NCBI RefSeq assembly: GCF_003431825.1
Contig: NZ_CP020083.1
Coordinates: 3,324,501-3,388,500 of the forward strand
From: Blastomonas fulva
Lineage (GTDB): Bacteria > Pseudomonadota > Alphaproteobacteria > Sphingomonadales > Sphingomonadaceae
Direction: 5' to 3'
DNA: 64,000 bases
Shown here piece after piece: positions 34,278 to 43,416 of the stretch (position 1 is the first letter of the stretch; every line of letters starts with the position of its first letter). The notes under the pieces were generated by a model. That model saw nothing but the letters and a program-made list of their open reading frames with translations. It was not told the origin of the DNA and did no database searches. The position numbers and the translations under genes were made by a program.

Positions 34278-34376
34278 GTCGGGATGCTTCCCCCCCTTTC
34301 GCGTCCCGACAGGTGCACTTGTGCACCTCCTCCCTGAACCTTGGCCGCCTCGTGACTCGTCACGAGGCGGTTTTTT
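34278..34376 (+). ncRNA. Candidate ~100-nt regulatory small RNA with C-rich loops
   Basis: No gene fits here, but the segment has all the parts of a bacterial sRNA. Stem 1 pairs TGTCGGGA (34277-34284) with TCCCGACA (34304-34311) around a very C-rich loop. Stem 2 is the perfect palindrome AGGTGCAC-TT-GTGCACCT (34311-34328). An unpaired CCTCCCTGAACC follows, then a perfect 12-base terminator stem and six T. A sigma70-type promoter lies at the right distance upstream. The C-rich loop and CCTCC are complementary to Shine-Dalgarno sequences, as in CU-rich sRNAs of other alphaproteobacteria. Neither expression nor homology can be shown here. Confidence 0.65.
34345..34376 (+). terminator. Rho-independent terminator of the candidate sRNA
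   Basis: CCGCCTCGTGAC pairs perfectly with GTCACGAGGCGG around a 2-base loop and is followed by TTTTTT. It is oriented on the plus strand, where no protein gene precedes it, which argues for a non-coding transcript. It could also help terminate the leftward N-formylglutamate amidohydrolase message. Confidence 0.85.
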
Positions 34377-34395
34377 CTTGGGTGGATGCGATCGG

Positions 34396-35301
34396 CTATT
34401 CGGCGGCGATGGCGATGTCGGTGCTGCCGCCATGCTGCAGCAGATCGTCCGCCAGCGTCCGGACAAGATCCGCAACCGCCTCCTGCATCGCCTCGAGCCC
34501 CTGCCCGCGTTCGCTGAGCGCCTCGTCCAGATAAAGGCTGCGGTCCACCTCGATCTGTAGCGCGTGGATATCGCGCGCCGGGCGGCCATGGCGCTCGAGC
34601 ACATAGCCGCCGGCATAGGGATGGTTGAGCGCCACCTCATAGCCGCGCCGGGCGAGCGTCCGCTGCGCCAGATCGCACAGCCTTGCCCCGGCAGACCGGC
34701 CATAGCGATCCCCCACCACGATTCGCGGCACTGGCCCCGATCCCTCGGGCCTGAGCGGCGGCATCGAGTGCAGGTCGATCAGCATCGCGCAGCCGAAGCG
34801 AGCCTTCAGACTGGCAAGCGCGTGCGACAACGCCTGGTGATAGGGATCGTGCATGCCCGATACGCGCGCGCTGATCGACTCACGGGTCCAGGGCCTGCGC
34901 CAAAGCTCGCCATGATCGGCCAGCCGGCGCGGAACCAGCCCGAGCCCACCGCGCACCTTGGCGCTGGGCTGGGCAAAGGCGGTGCGCGGGGCGTTGCTGA
35001 TCATCTGCGGATCGATTTCGCTGGGGGCACGGTTGAGGTCGATCCACGCCCGTGCGACATGCGCGACCAGAGTGGCGCACCCGGTCTTTGCTGCCTGCAG
35101 AGCCAGCATATCGGCATGGCGGTCTTCAAGACGCTCGAGAACCTGCGGGGTCACGCGTGAATTGACAAGGATTTCATCGGGATAATCCCGCCCCGCATGC
35201 GGGACCGCCACCAGTACCGGCAGGCGCGCTTCGGCGAGGCCAGCCAGGCTGAACAACCGCGATGGGGGGGCGTTGTCGGCGGATCGATTATCCATGGACA
35301 T
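34396..35301 (-). CDS. N-formylglutamate amidohydrolase family protein
   Basis: The 301-aa cytosolic hydrolase belongs to the HutG/FGase family. Hallmarks are VLVAVPHAGRDYP near the N-terminus (metal-binding His), the DRHADMLA segment, WIDLNR, a central LIDLHSMP and LNHPYAGGY. The family removes the formyl group from N-formylglutamate in histidine degradation, but no hut genes are nearby. In alphaproteobacteria this gene is often found beside cpdR, as here, so its role may be elsewhere. It is divergent from cpdR. Confidence 0.85.
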   Translation of the reverse strand: MSMDNRSADNAPPSRLFSLAGLAEARLPVLVAVPHAGRDYPDEILVNSRVTPQVLERLEDRHADMLALQAAKTGCATLVAHVARAWIDLNRAPSEIDPQMISNAPRTAFAQPSAKVRGGLGLVPRRLADHGELWRRPWTRESISARVSGMHDPYHQALSHALASLKARFGCAMLIDLHSMPPLRPEGSGPVPRIVVGDRYGRSAGARLCDLAQRTLARRGYEVALNHPYAGGYVLERHGRPARDIHALQIEVDRSLYLDEALSERGQGLEAMQEAVADLVRTLADDLLQHGGSTDIAIAAE

Positions 35302-35493
35302 CAGCCATGCGGCAATCTGTCCTTCGAGTCAAAGTCGGCAACGCCAACGTCCTGTGCCCCCGCTGTCCGTTTACCGATGACACCGGGCGTGTCCAACTTC
35401 GGGGCAGCGTGGCAAATGACTTACAGCATGCTGGAAAATCTTAACCGCATCCGGCATAAGCAGGCTGGAGAAACCGGGCAGAGGAACAGGGCG

Positions 35494-35871
35494 ATGTTGA
35501 GCATATTGCTGGCAGAAGACGATCCGGCGATGCGCGCCTATCTCCAGCGTGCGCTTGAAAAGGCCGATTACACCGTGGTTGCGGTTGATCGCGGCACCGC
35601 TGCGTTGCCCTTGCTGCAGGAGGATCATTTCGATCTGCTGCTCACCGATATCGTGATGCCGGAGATGGACGGGATCGAACTCGCGCAGCATTGCGGGCGG
35701 ATCTCGCCCGAGACCAAGGTCATGTTCATCACCGGCTTTGCCGCAGTGACGCTCAAGGCGGAACAGGCCGCGCCCAGCGCGCGCGTGCTCTCCAAGCCCT
35801 TTCACCTCAAGGATCTGGTGCTGGAGGTCGACCGCGTGTTTGCCCGCGGCACCTTCGCCCAAAGCCTTTGA
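35494..35871 (+). CDS. cpdR: CpdR-like single-domain response regulator
   Basis: The 125-aa protein is a stand-alone receiver domain: acidic triad EDD at 8-10, phospho-acceptor Asp52 in LLLTDIVMPEMDG, the Thr in MFITGFA and the Lys in LSKPF. There is no output domain. Sequence and location next to N-formylglutamate amidohydrolase match CpdR, which in Caulobacter, when unphosphorylated, brings ClpXP to the pole and primes degradation of CtrA and other substrates. It belongs to the same CckA-ChpT network as the DivL-like protein at 2479. The start at 35494 is preferred because it begins the receiver domain directly and follows GAGGAA. Confidence 0.85.
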   Translation: MLSILLAEDDPAMRAYLQRALEKADYTVVAVDRGTAALPLLQEDHFDLLLTDIVMPEMDGIELAQHCGRISPETKVMFITGFAAVTLKAEQAAPSARVLSKPFHLKDLVLEVDRVFARGTFAQSL

Positions 35872-35976
35872 AAGCTATCATGCGGTTTTTGGTACAAATA
35901 CCGCTTGCGTCGGTCGCCGCCTCTTTGTAATGGACCGCCCTTGCCAGCGCCTTGGTGCGGGCAGGTACCACCGGTG

Positions 35977-36051
35977 GGGCGTATAGCTCAGTGGTAGAGC
36001 ACTGTGTTGACATCGCAGGGGTCGCAAGTTCAATCCTTGCTACGCCCACCA
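35977..36051 (+). tRNA. tRNA-Val (anticodon GAC), CCA encoded
   Basis: A complete cloverleaf is visible: acceptor GGGCGTA/TACGCCC, D-arm GCTC...GAGC, anticodon stem CTGTG/CGCAG with loop TTGACAT (GAC reads GUC and GUU), T-arm GCAAG-TTCAATC-CTTGC, discriminator A and encoded CCA. A terminator follows immediately. Confidence 0.97.
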
Positions 36052-36059
36052 TTAAAAAA

Positions 36060-36091
36060 CCCGCCAAACCATACGGTTGGCGGGTTTTTTT
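36060..36091 (+). terminator. Rho-independent terminator of tRNA-Val
   Basis: CCCGCCAA pairs with TTGGCGGG around a short loop and is followed by seven T. Confidence 0.9.
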
Positions 36092-36191
36092 ACGTCCGCT
36101 TCACACGCACCGATCGCCAAAGCCCGCTTTCCTGCGACGGATATTTCCACAACTCTCGAATTATGCCTTGACCACATCAGCTGCCATAGTA

Positions 36192-36209
36192 TTTCGATAG
36201 TTGTCGAAA
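36192..36209 (+). promoter_or_regulatory. Operator candidate before arsR (TTTCGA-N6-TCGAAA)
   Basis: A perfect 6-base inverted repeat sits 11 bases before the arsR start. It is well placed for ArsR autorepression, and the size suits an ArsR/SmtB dimer. Confidence 0.6.
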
Positions 36210-36219
36210 GGTGGTGACA

Positions 36220-36582
36220 ATGGATGATCCAGGCATTCAGACATGGGCAGTGGATGCGCTTGGCGCGCTTGCGCACGAGACGCGGCTTGCGGTCTTCCGC
36301 ATGCTGGTCAAGGCAGGTCCCGATGGCATGGTCGCGGGAGCGATTGCCGAGCAGCAGAGTGTCCCGCCCTCCACCATGTCGCACCATCTGGCGACCCTGG
36401 AGCGCGCAGGGCTGGTCCAGTCCGAGCGCGAAAGCCGACTGATCCATTACCGCGCCGATTATCCCGCGATGCGCCGCCTGCTGACCTTCCTGCTGGAGGA
36501 CTGCTGCCAGGGCACACCCGAAATGTGCGGCGATCTTGTTGCAGGGCTCGGCTGCGCCCCTGCCCTACCCGAGAAAGCATGA
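36220..36582 (+). CDS. arsR: ArsR-family transcriptional repressor
   Basis: The 120-aa winged-helix regulator has the ArsR core LGALAHETRLAVFRMLVKAGPDGMVAGAIAEQ and the recognition helix PPSTMSHHLATLERAGLV. No ELCVCDL arsenic site is present. Instead cysteines cluster near the C-terminus (EDCCQGTPEMC and GLGC), so As(III) is probably bound there, as in other ArsR subtypes with C-terminal thiols. The ATG at 36220 is chosen over two GTG codons upstream because AAAGGTGG then acts as Shine-Dalgarno. It heads the arsR-arsC-arsH operon. Confidence 0.9.
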   Translation: MDDPGIQTWAVDALGALAHETRLAVFRMLVKAGPDGMVAGAIAEQQSVPPSTMSHHLATLERAGLVQSERESRLIHYRADYPAMRRLLTFLLEDCCQGTPEMCGDLVAGLGCAPALPEKA

Positions 36583-36591
36583 GGCTCGAAT

Positions 36592-37107
36592 ATGGCTGAC
36601 TCGATCTACAACGTTCTGTTCCTGTGCACCGGCAACAGTGCCCGCTCGATCCTTGGCGAGGCTGTGCTCAACAAGATCGGTGAAGGGCGCTTCAGGGCAT
36701 ACAGCGCCGGCAGCCACCCCAAGGGACAGGTCCATCCGATGGCGCTGTCGGTGCTTGGCGACATGGGCTTCGAGACCAGCGGGTTCGAATCCAAGAGCTG
36801 GGACGCGTTCAGCGCCCCCGGTTCGCCCGAGTTCGATTTCATCTTCACCGTGTGCGACAATGCCGCGGGCGAAACCTGCCCTGTCTGGCTGGGCCACCCG
36901 ATGACCGCGCACTGGGGCATCGAAGACCCCGCCGCGGTGGAGGGCGACGGCCAGCGCGAGGCGTTCCTCGAGGCGCTGCGCTATCTGTCGGACCGGATCG
37001 AGCGGTTCGTCGCGCTGCCGATCGAAAGCCTCGACCAGATAGCGCTGAAGCGCAAGCTTGCCGACATCGGCAACACTGCGGGCGCCAGCAGCGGTGCCAG
37101 CGCATGA
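36592..37107 (+). CDS. arsC: Arsenate reductase, low-molecular-weight phosphatase type
   Basis: The 171-aa enzyme has the P-loop CTGNSARS at residues 12-19, with nucleophilic Cys12, plus later cysteines including [15 protein letters not shown] that can act in the redox relay. It reduces As(V) to As(III) for export or methylation. It lies 9 bases after arsR and overlaps arsH by 4 bases. Confidence 0.93.
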   Translation: MADSIYNVLFLCTGNSARSILGEAVLNKIGEGRFRAYSAGSHPKGQVHPMALSVLGDMGFETSGFESKSWDAFSAPGSPEFDFIFTVCDNAAGETCPVWLGHPMTAHWGIEDPAAVEGDGQREAFLEALRYLSDRIERFVALPIESLDQIALKRKLADIGNTAGASSGASA

Positions 37108-37880
37108 CGTCCGCAGATGGCATGACCGACGGACCCGGGTTTGAACGCCTGCGCCATCTGGCCGATCCAGACCTTCTGCCCGCGCTCGATCCGGCCTATG
37201 CGCACCGTGTCCCGGCGCTGGGACTGGGTCCGCTCGATCCCAGGCCGCGCATCCTGTTGCTCTACGGGTCGTTGCGCGAACGCTCCTATTCGCGGCTGGT
37301 GATCGAGGAAGCGGCGCGGCTGCTGCAGCATTTCGGCTGCGAAACCCGCATTTTCGATCCCCGCGATCTGCCGCTGCCCGATCAGGTCGAGAACGACGAT
37401 CACCCTGCGGTCGCGGAGCTGCGCGCGCACTCGATCTGGTCCGAGGGCCAGATCTGGTGCAGTCCCGAACGACATGGCCAGATCACCGGCATCATGAAGA
37501 CCCAGATCGACCATCTGCCGCTCGCCTATCAGGGCATGCGCCCGACCCAGGGCCGCACGCTCGCGGTGATGCAGGTAAGCGCGGGCTCGCAAAGCTTCAA
37601 CAGCGTCAACACGCTGCGGATCCTTGGCCGCTGGATGCGGATGTTCACCATCCCCAACCAGTCGAGCGTCGCCAAGGCCTATCTCGAGTTCGACGAGAAT
37701 GGACGCATGAAGCCATCGAGCTATTACGACCGCATCGTCGATGTCGTCGAGGAACTGGTGCGCTTCACGGTCCTGCTGCGCCCGCACGCCGATCAGCTGG
37801 TCGATCGCTATTCCGAGCGCAAGGACAGCGACCAGCCGGTCGCGACACCGGTCGAGGCCGCAGGGTTGGCGAAAAGCTGA
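37104..37880 (+). CDS. arsH: ArsH, NADPH-dependent FMN reductase of arsenical resistance
   Basis: The 258-aa flavoprotein has the ArsH signatures [23 protein letters not shown] (FMN-binding loop), [21 protein letters not shown] and [17 protein letters not shown]. ArsH oxidises trivalent organoarsenicals to less toxic pentavalent forms. The start overlaps the arsC stop (ATGA). No acr3 or arsB efflux gene lies in this operon, which ends here. Confidence 0.95.
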   Translation: MTSADGMTDGPGFERLRHLADPDLLPALDPAYAHRVPALGLGPLDPRPRILLLYGSLRERSYSRLVIEEAARLLQHFGCETRIFDPRDLPLPDQVENDDHPAVAELRAHSIWSEGQIWCSPERHGQITGIMKTQIDHLPLAYQGMRPTQGRTLAVMQVSAGSQSFNSVNTLRILGRWMRMFTIPNQSSVAKAYLEFDENGRMKPSSYYDRIVDVVEELVRFTVLLRPHADQLVDRYSERKDSDQPVATPVEAAGLAKS

Positions 37881-37910
37881 CGGGCCAGCCAGGTGCGTGC
37901 AACGCGCCTG

Positions 37911-39161
37911 TTACTCGCTGCGCAGCGCCTCGATCGGCGACAGCCGCGATGCGCGGATGGCGGGGTAGCCGCCGAACACCAGCCCGATGACGGCAGAAAA
38001 CGCGACGGCAAGGACCGCCGTGTCCCAGCCGATCGGCGCCGGGAATTCTGCCACCTGCTGGAAGACTGCGGCTGCAACCATCGCCAGGGTGAGGCCGATC
38101 GCGCCGCCGATGAGGCACAGCACCGCCGCCTCGACCAGAAACTGGTTGCGGATATCGCGGCGCTTCGCCCCCAGCGCCATGCGCAGGCCGATCTCGCGCG
38201 TCCGCTCGGTGACACTGACCAGCATGATGTTCATGATTCCGATGCCGCCCACGAGCAATGAGATCGAAGCGATCGCCACCAGCACCGCCTGGAAGATCTG
38301 GGTCACCTGGCCTGATGTTTCTGCGATCTCCTTGGTGGTGCGCACGGTAAACGGCGTGATCTTACCTTTCGACACCCGGTAGCGCGCGCGCAGAAGACTC
38401 TTGATCTCGCGGTCGCCCGCAACCAGCGAATCCTCGTCCTCGAAGCCGACGAACAGCAGAGTCACATCGTCCGGACCCTGGGCCAGGCCGGTGGACAGCC
38501 GCTGGCGCAATGTCGAGATCGGCATGATGATCTGATCATCATTGTCGTTGCCCAGATTGCTGCCCTTGCTTTCAAGCAGACCGATGACGGTGAACGGCAC
38601 GCGGTTGATCCGCACCGTCTCGCCGATGGGATTGATGTCGACGAACAGCTTGTCGGCCACCGTCTGCCCGATCACCACCACCCGCGTTGCGGCGCCGACA
38701 TCGCTTCCGGTCAGGAATCGGCCATCGGAGGTGGCGAGGTTGGAAATGCTTCCGTATTCTTCAGTCGATCCGATCGCCTGGGTCGAGGCGCTGCGTCCGC
38801 CGGTGACCATCTGGACGCTGGTGCGGATCTGCGGTGCGACCGCGTTCACCCCGGGCACCTGCCGCGCGATGGCCTCACCATCGCGTTCGGTCAGCCTGCC
38901 CCGGTCGCCGGGTCTGGGCGGGCCGTTAGCGCGCTCGGGCTCGGGCACCACGATAGCCATGTTCGAGCCGAGCGTGGCGATCTGCTGGTTTACCGAGACC
39001 TGCGCGCCATTGCCCACCGCGACCGCAAGGATCACCGAGAACACCCCGATCATCACGCCCAGCGTGGTCAGGATCGAACGCAGCAGGTTCGTGCGCAGCG
39101 CCGTGATCGCGATCGCAACGTTGACGCCCCATCCGGCGAGCGCGTTCAGCAGCTCACTCAT
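37911..39161 (-). CDS. MacB-like ABC transporter permease
   Basis: The 416-aa protein has one N-terminal membrane helix (ITALRTNLLRSILTTLGVMIG), a large periplasmic domain (about 50-280) and three C-terminal helices ending in the conserved FGGYPAIRASRLSPIEALRSE. This is the MacB_PCD/FtsX topology of mechanotransmission transporters. With the ATPase at 39158 and the adaptor at 39852 it forms a MacAB-type tripartite exporter. Split ATPase and permease genes are common, in contrast to the fused E. coli MacB. The outer-membrane partner is not in this operon. Confidence 0.92.
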   Translation of the reverse strand: MSELLNALAGWGVNVAIAITALRTNLLRSILTTLGVMIGVFSVILAVAVGNGAQVSVNQQIATLGSNMAIVVPEPERANGPPRPGDRGRLTERDGEAIARQVPGVNAVAPQIRTSVQMVTGGRSASTQAIGSTEEYGSISNLATSDGRFLTGSDVGAATRVVVIGQTVADKLFVDINPIGETVRINRVPFTVIGLLESKGSNLGNDNDDQIIMPISTLRQRLSTGLAQGPDDVTLLFVGFEDEDSLVAGDREIKSLLRARYRVSKGKITPFTVRTTKEIAETSGQVTQIFQAVLVAIASISLLVGGIGIMNIMLVSVTERTREIGLRMALGAKRRDIRNQFLVEAAVLCLIGGAIGLTLAMVAAAVFQQVAEFPAPIGWDTAVLAVAFSAVIGLVFGGYPAIRASRLSPIEALRSE

Positions 39162-39877
39162 GCCATGACCGCCCGGCGGCGCGATGTGACGGGCGCATCC
39201 TCGATCACCTTGCCATCGCGGAACACGATGCGGCGCTCGGCATATTCGGCAATATCGGGTTCGTGGGTGACGATAACCAGCGTGATCCCCTCGTCATTGA
39301 GCTTCTGGAAAATCCCCATGATGTCGAGCGATGTCTGGGTATCGAGCGCACCGGTGGGTTCGTCCGCCAGCAGGATCAGCGGATCGGTGACCAGCGCGCG
39401 CGCGATCGCCACACGCTGCTGCTGCCCGCCCGAAAGCTTGGCAGGCGTGTTCTGCATGCGGTTGGCTAGCCCCATCGCCTCGAGCTTGGCCTGCGCCCGC
39501 TCGCGCCGCTCGGTCGCCCGCACCCCGGCGTAGATCAATGGCACCGCGACATTGTCGAGCGCGCTGGTGCGCGCCAGCAGATTGAACTGCTGGAAGACAA
39601 AGCCGATCTTGCGGTTGCGGATCTCGGCCAGCTCGTCGCTGTCGAGCGTCTTGGTGTCGATGCCATCGAGCAGGAGCGTGCCCGAGGTCGGCACGTCGAG
39701 ACAGCCGATCATGTTCATGAAGGTCGACTTGCCCGATCCGCTGGCCCCCATGATCGCGACGAATTCGCCGCGCTGGATGCTCAGCGAGACGCGGTTGACC
39801 GCGTGCACCAGCTCACCGCCGATCACATAATCCTTGACCAGATCATGCGTCTCAAGAAGCGGCGCTGTCATCTTCAT
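39158..39877 (-). CDS. MacB/LolD-type ABC transporter ATPase
   Basis: The 239-aa ATPase has Walker A GASGSGKST, the Q-loop QQFNLL, signature LSGGQQQRVAIARAL, Walker B ILLADEPTGALD and the H-loop VTHEPDIAEY. These are the standard features of the MacB/LolD group. It overlaps the permease gene by 4 bases and the adaptor gene by 26 bases, so the three proteins are made together. Confidence 0.95.
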   Translation of the reverse strand: MKMTAPLLETHDLVKDYVIGGELVHAVNRVSLSIQRGEFVAIMGASGSGKSTFMNMIGCLDVPTSGTLLLDGIDTKTLDSDELAEIRNRKIGFVFQQFNLLARTSALDNVAVPLIYAGVRATERRERAQAKLEAMGLANRMQNTPAKLSGGQQQRVAIARALVTDPLILLADEPTGALDTQTSLDIMGIFQKLNDEGITLVIVTHEPDIAEYAERRIVFRDGKVIEDAPVTSRRRAVMA

Positions 39878-41126
39878 CCGTATCGTCGGTTTCTGCCTTG
39901 GGCTTCAGCGATTTGGTGCGCACCAGCACCGTGTCACCGGCCTTGATGCCCGAGAGGATCTCGGTGTACTCGTCGCCCTGCAGCCCGATGCGCACCTGCT
40001 TCCTGACCGGCTTGTAGGCGTCGGTACCGGCGAGATACAGCGTCTGGCGCGGCGCCTCCTTCTTGCCCGGCTTGGCGGGCTGTTCCTCCACCGGCGGACC
40101 GCGATCGGCTGCCTTGGGACGGAACCTGAGCGCGTTGGTGGGAACCCGCAGCGCGTTCTTCTTGGCACCGGTGATGATCTCGACATTGGCGGTCATGCCG
40201 GGCAGCAGCTTTCCGTCGAGATTGTCGACATCGATAATTACCAGATAGCTCACGACATTCTGCGTTTCGACCGGTGCCTTGCGGACCTGGCGGACCTTGG
40301 CGCGGAACACGTCATCGGGATAGCTGTCGACGGTGAAGGTCACATTCTGACCCTCGACAATCTGGCCGATATCCGCCTCGTCCACCGAGGCCTCGACTTG
40401 CATCTTGGTGGTGTCGGCAGCGATCTCGAAAAGATTGGGGGTCTGGAAGCTGGCGGCAACGGTGGTGCCGGGCTCGACCAGCTTGTCGATGATCACCCCG
40501 CTGGCAGGCGCGATGATCACCGTGCGGTTGAGGTCGAGCCGGGCCGACGACAGCTCGGCGGTGGCCTGCCGGATCTGGGCGTTGCCGCTCTGGGTCTGCG
40601 CCAGCGCGACGTCGAGCGCGTTGCGCGCGCTGTTCAGCCGGGTCTGGGCCGCATCGAGATTGGCCTTGGAGACGAACCCGCGCTGCGCCAGATCGCGCTG
40701 CCGGGCAAAATCGCGTTCCTGGATTTCAAGTTCGGACCGCGCGCGCAGCACATTGGCAGCGGTCTGCTGCAATCCTGCGCGAGCAAGCGCCACCTGAGCC
40801 TCGGTCTGCTGGACCCGCGCCCGCACCCGTGTCGGGTCGATCTCGGCCAGGATCTGGCCTGCGGTGACCGGCGAGTTGAAGTCGACATAGACCTTGGTGA
40901 CCTGGCCCGAGACTTCGGTGCCGACCTTGATGGTGTTGAGCGCGCGCACCTTGCCGCTGGCCGAGACGACTCGCAGCACCTCGCCGCGCCCGACCTTTTC
41001 TCCGGTATATTCATAGTCATGCGGCGTCGGAGCGATGATCTTGTAGAGGACGAACAGCACTACCAGCGCAATCAGCGCCGACCACACCTTGTGGCGCTTG
41101 ATCCATGAACCCATTCTCGTCAGCAT
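39852..41126 (-). CDS. MacA-like periplasmic adaptor of the MacAB-type exporter
   Basis: The 424-aa adaptor begins with an N-terminal membrane anchor (KVWSALIALVVLFVLYKII). Then come the lipoyl halves (RVVSASGKVRALNTIKVGTEVSGQV and VIIAPASGVIIDKLVEPGTTV), a coiled-coil hairpin between them and a beta-barrel plus C-terminal membrane-proximal domain. The start is uncertain: ATG at 41141, 41126 and 41114 are in frame. I chose 41126 because it leaves a GGGG stretch at usable distance. Confidence 0.88.
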   Translation of the reverse strand: MLTRMGSWIKRHKVWSALIALVVLFVLYKIIAPTPHDYEYTGEKVGRGEVLRVVSASGKVRALNTIKVGTEVSGQVTKVYVDFNSPVTAGQILAEIDPTRVRARVQQTEAQVALARAGLQQTAANVLRARSELEIQERDFARQRDLAQRGFVSKANLDAAQTRLNSARNALDVALAQTQSGNAQIRQATAELSSARLDLNRTVIIAPASGVIIDKLVEPGTTVAASFQTPNLFEIAADTTKMQVEASVDEADIGQIVEGQNVTFTVDSYPDDVFRAKVRQVRKAPVETQNVVSYLVIIDVDNLDGKLLPGMTANVEIITGAKKNALRVPTNALRFRPKAADRGPPVEEQPAKPGKKEAPRQTLYLAGTDAYKPVRKQVRIGLQGDEYTEILSGIKAGDTVLVRTKSLKPKAETDDTDEDDSAAS

Positions 41127-41373
41127 AAAAAGCTGCCCCATCCCCGACGTTTATGGCCAACCTATATTGGCACGTGAGCACGATAGCCAGCAGCGATGAT
41201 GGCGCAGCGCACCGATCCCTGCTCGCGGCGTGCAGCCGCGAAGGCTCGGCCAGTCGCTCTGCGGTTGAAGCGGTGGCGCAACATCGATACTCCTGCGCTG
41301 CACGCCCGGTGAATCGCCGGGAAGCGCGGGTCGCACCGGAGGACCCGCCAGCGCGGAAAGGGTGTTCAACCAC

Positions 41374-41670
41374 ATGCGATCAACCAATGCACTGCAGAAG
41401 GCATCGGCAACGCGCGGCGTTCGGCTTGGCGCGATGACCGGCTCGATACTTCTGGCCATGACCCTTGCCATGCCTGCGCATGCAGCGACCGATATCGGCA
41501 AGAAGGCCTGTGCCAAGGAAGCGCGGGTCCTGTGCCCCGCCGAAATGAAAACGATGAGCCGCAAGAAGGTGGAAGCCTGCATGATCGCCAAGGTCGAAAA
41601 GACTTCGCCCACGTGCAAGGCGGCGATGTACCGGATCAAGGCCGAACGCGAGCAGGGCTCCAGGAACTAG
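41374..41670 (+). CDS. Small secreted protein with GLG1-like cysteine-rich repeat
   Basis: The 98-aa precursor has a Sec signal peptide (about residues 1-38, ending AMPAHA). The mature ~60 residues contain four cysteines spaced as in the cysteine-rich repeat family: KKACAKEARVLCPAEM...VEACMIAKVEKTSPTCKAAM. It is probably a periplasmic disulfide-stabilised helical protein of unknown role. A GTG 12 bases upstream is an alternative start. Confidence 0.7.
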   Translation: MRSTNALQKASATRGVRLGAMTGSILLAMTLAMPAHAATDIGKKACAKEARVLCPAEMKTMSRKKVEACMIAKVEKTSPTCKAAMYRIKAEREQGSRN

Positions 41671-41804
41671 GGTTCAACGAAACAGGGCACAAAGCATTAG
41701 CCAGCCTGCCTGCCAGCCTTTACCAGCCCAGCCAGACCGTGAAGCTGGCACGCCTCCCGGCCACTCCCTGGTCACCTTGCCATTTGGGGATTTGAACCCG
41801 CTGC

Positions 41805-43367
41805 ATGAGCCACGCTGAAACGCCCAGGTCCCGGTTTCTGCCGTGGTTCGGCTTTCTGTGCATGTGCATCGGCATGTTCATGGCCATTCTGGACATCCAG
41901 ATCGTCGCGACATCGCTCCCCACCATTCAGAAGGCGCTGGGGATCAGCCCCGAGCGCATGATCTGGGTGCAGACGGCCTATCTCACTTCAGAGATCGTCG
42001 CGATCCCGCTGACCGGCTATCTGACCGCAAGGCTCGGGATGCGCTGGCTGTTCGTCTGCGCGATCTCGGTGTTCACTCTGGCGTCCGCCGGGTGCGGCCA
42101 GAGCGAAAGCTTCGAGACGCTGATCGGGTGGCGGATCGTGCAGGGCTTTGCCGGAGGGACGCTGATCCCCGCGGTCTTCTCGGCGGTGTTCCTGCTGTTC
42201 CCGCCCAGGTCGCAGGGGCTGGCGACCACCATTGCCGGGGTCGCGGCAGTGTTTGCGCCCACGATCGGCCCGATCGTCGGCGGCTGGCTGACCGAAACCT
42301 ATTCCTGGCACTGGCTGTTCCGCATCAACATCGTTCCCGGTGTGCTCGCAGCTTTGGGGGCGGCATGGGCTCTGCGCAACGCCGAGAGCAACGCGCGTTG
42401 CGACCGCTCGATCGACCTGCTCGCCCTGGTGCTGCTCGCCGCCGGGCTCGCCGCGCTGCAGATCGGGCTCAAGGACGCGCCATCGCTGGGCTGGCTTGCG
42501 CCAGGCGTCGCCGCACTGCTGGCGATCTTCGCGCTGAGCACCGTCTGGTTCGTATGGCGGACATGGCACGCCGCCTGCCCGCTGGTCGACCTGCACTGCT
42601 TTGCCGACCGCAACTTTGCCGTCGGTTGCGCGCTCAGCTTCATCCTGGGCGCAGGGCTGTTCGGATCGACCTATCTGATGCCGTTTTTCCTGGGGCTGGT
42701 GCGCGAGCATGACGCCTTCCGCATCGGGCAGATCATGCTGGTCACCGGCATCGCGCAACTGCTCGCCGCCCCGCTGGCGGTGTATCTGGAACAGAGGATC
42801 GGCGCGCGTACCTTGTGCCTGTTCGGATTCGGGCTGTTTGCAGCCGGACTGCTCGCCAGCATCAACCAGACTGCTCAGACCGATTTTGCCGAGATGGTGG
42901 TGCCGCAGATCCTGCGCGGCGGGGCCAGCATGTTCTGCCTGTTGCCACCCACGCGCATCGCTTTGGGGTATCTCGCCACCGACAAGATCGCCGATGGCAG
43001 CGGCCTGTTCAACCTGATGCGCAACCTCGGCGGGGCGATCGGGCTGGCGCTGATCGATACCACCATCTTCACCCGCGCCGACACCCATGGGCAGGCCATC
43101 GCCGACCGGCTGACCGCAGGCGATGTCGATACTGCGATGGACATCGGGATCCCGCGCGATGCATTTCTGGAGCAGATCGGCACGCCCCCCGACGAGTTCA
43201 CCGAGGAGCTGGTGCGGCCGCTGGTCGAACGGCAGGCGCTGGTCGATGCGATCAACGATGCCTGGCTGTTGATCGCGGTGATGACCGTGTTCGCGATCCT
43301 GCTGGTGTTCCTGATCCGGCGGCCACGCACGGAAGATGCACCGGTGGACGCTGATCCTCTCGGCTGA
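41805..43367 (+). CDS. MFS drug:proton antiporter, DHA2 (EmrB/QacA) family
   Basis: The 520-aa transporter has 14 predicted membrane helices. Motif A-like GYLTARLGMRWLFV and the DHA2 pattern around LDIQIVATSLPTIQ in TM1 are seen, with motif C-like GPIVGGWLTETYSWHWLFRIN in TM5. It exports hydrophobic compounds by proton antiport. No EmrA-type adaptor lies beside it, so it either acts alone or pairs with an adaptor elsewhere. Confidence 0.93.
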   Translation: MSHAETPRSRFLPWFGFLCMCIGMFMAILDIQIVATSLPTIQKALGISPERMIWVQTAYLTSEIVAIPLTGYLTARLGMRWLFVCAISVFTLASAGCGQSESFETLIGWRIVQGFAGGTLIPAVFSAVFLLFPPRSQGLATTIAGVAAVFAPTIGPIVGGWLTETYSWHWLFRINIVPGVLAALGAAWALRNAESNARCDRSIDLLALVLLAAGLAALQIGLKDAPSLGWLAPGVAALLAIFALSTVWFVWRTWHAACPLVDLHCFADRNFAVGCALSFILGAGLFGSTYLMPFFLGLVREHDAFRIGQIMLVTGIAQLLAAPLAVYLEQRIGARTLCLFGFGLFAAGLLASINQTAQTDFAEMVVPQILRGGASMFCLLPPTRIALGYLATDKIADGSGLFNLMRNLGGAIGLALIDTTIFTRADTHGQAIADRLTAGDVDTAMDIGIPRDAFLEQIGTPPDEFTEELVRPLVERQALVDAINDAWLLIAVMTVFAILLVFLIRRPRTEDAPVDADPLG

Positions 43368-43416
43368 TAGAGGCGGCGTGATACACAGTTCCATCACCAG
43401 CAAGAAGGGCGGGAAA

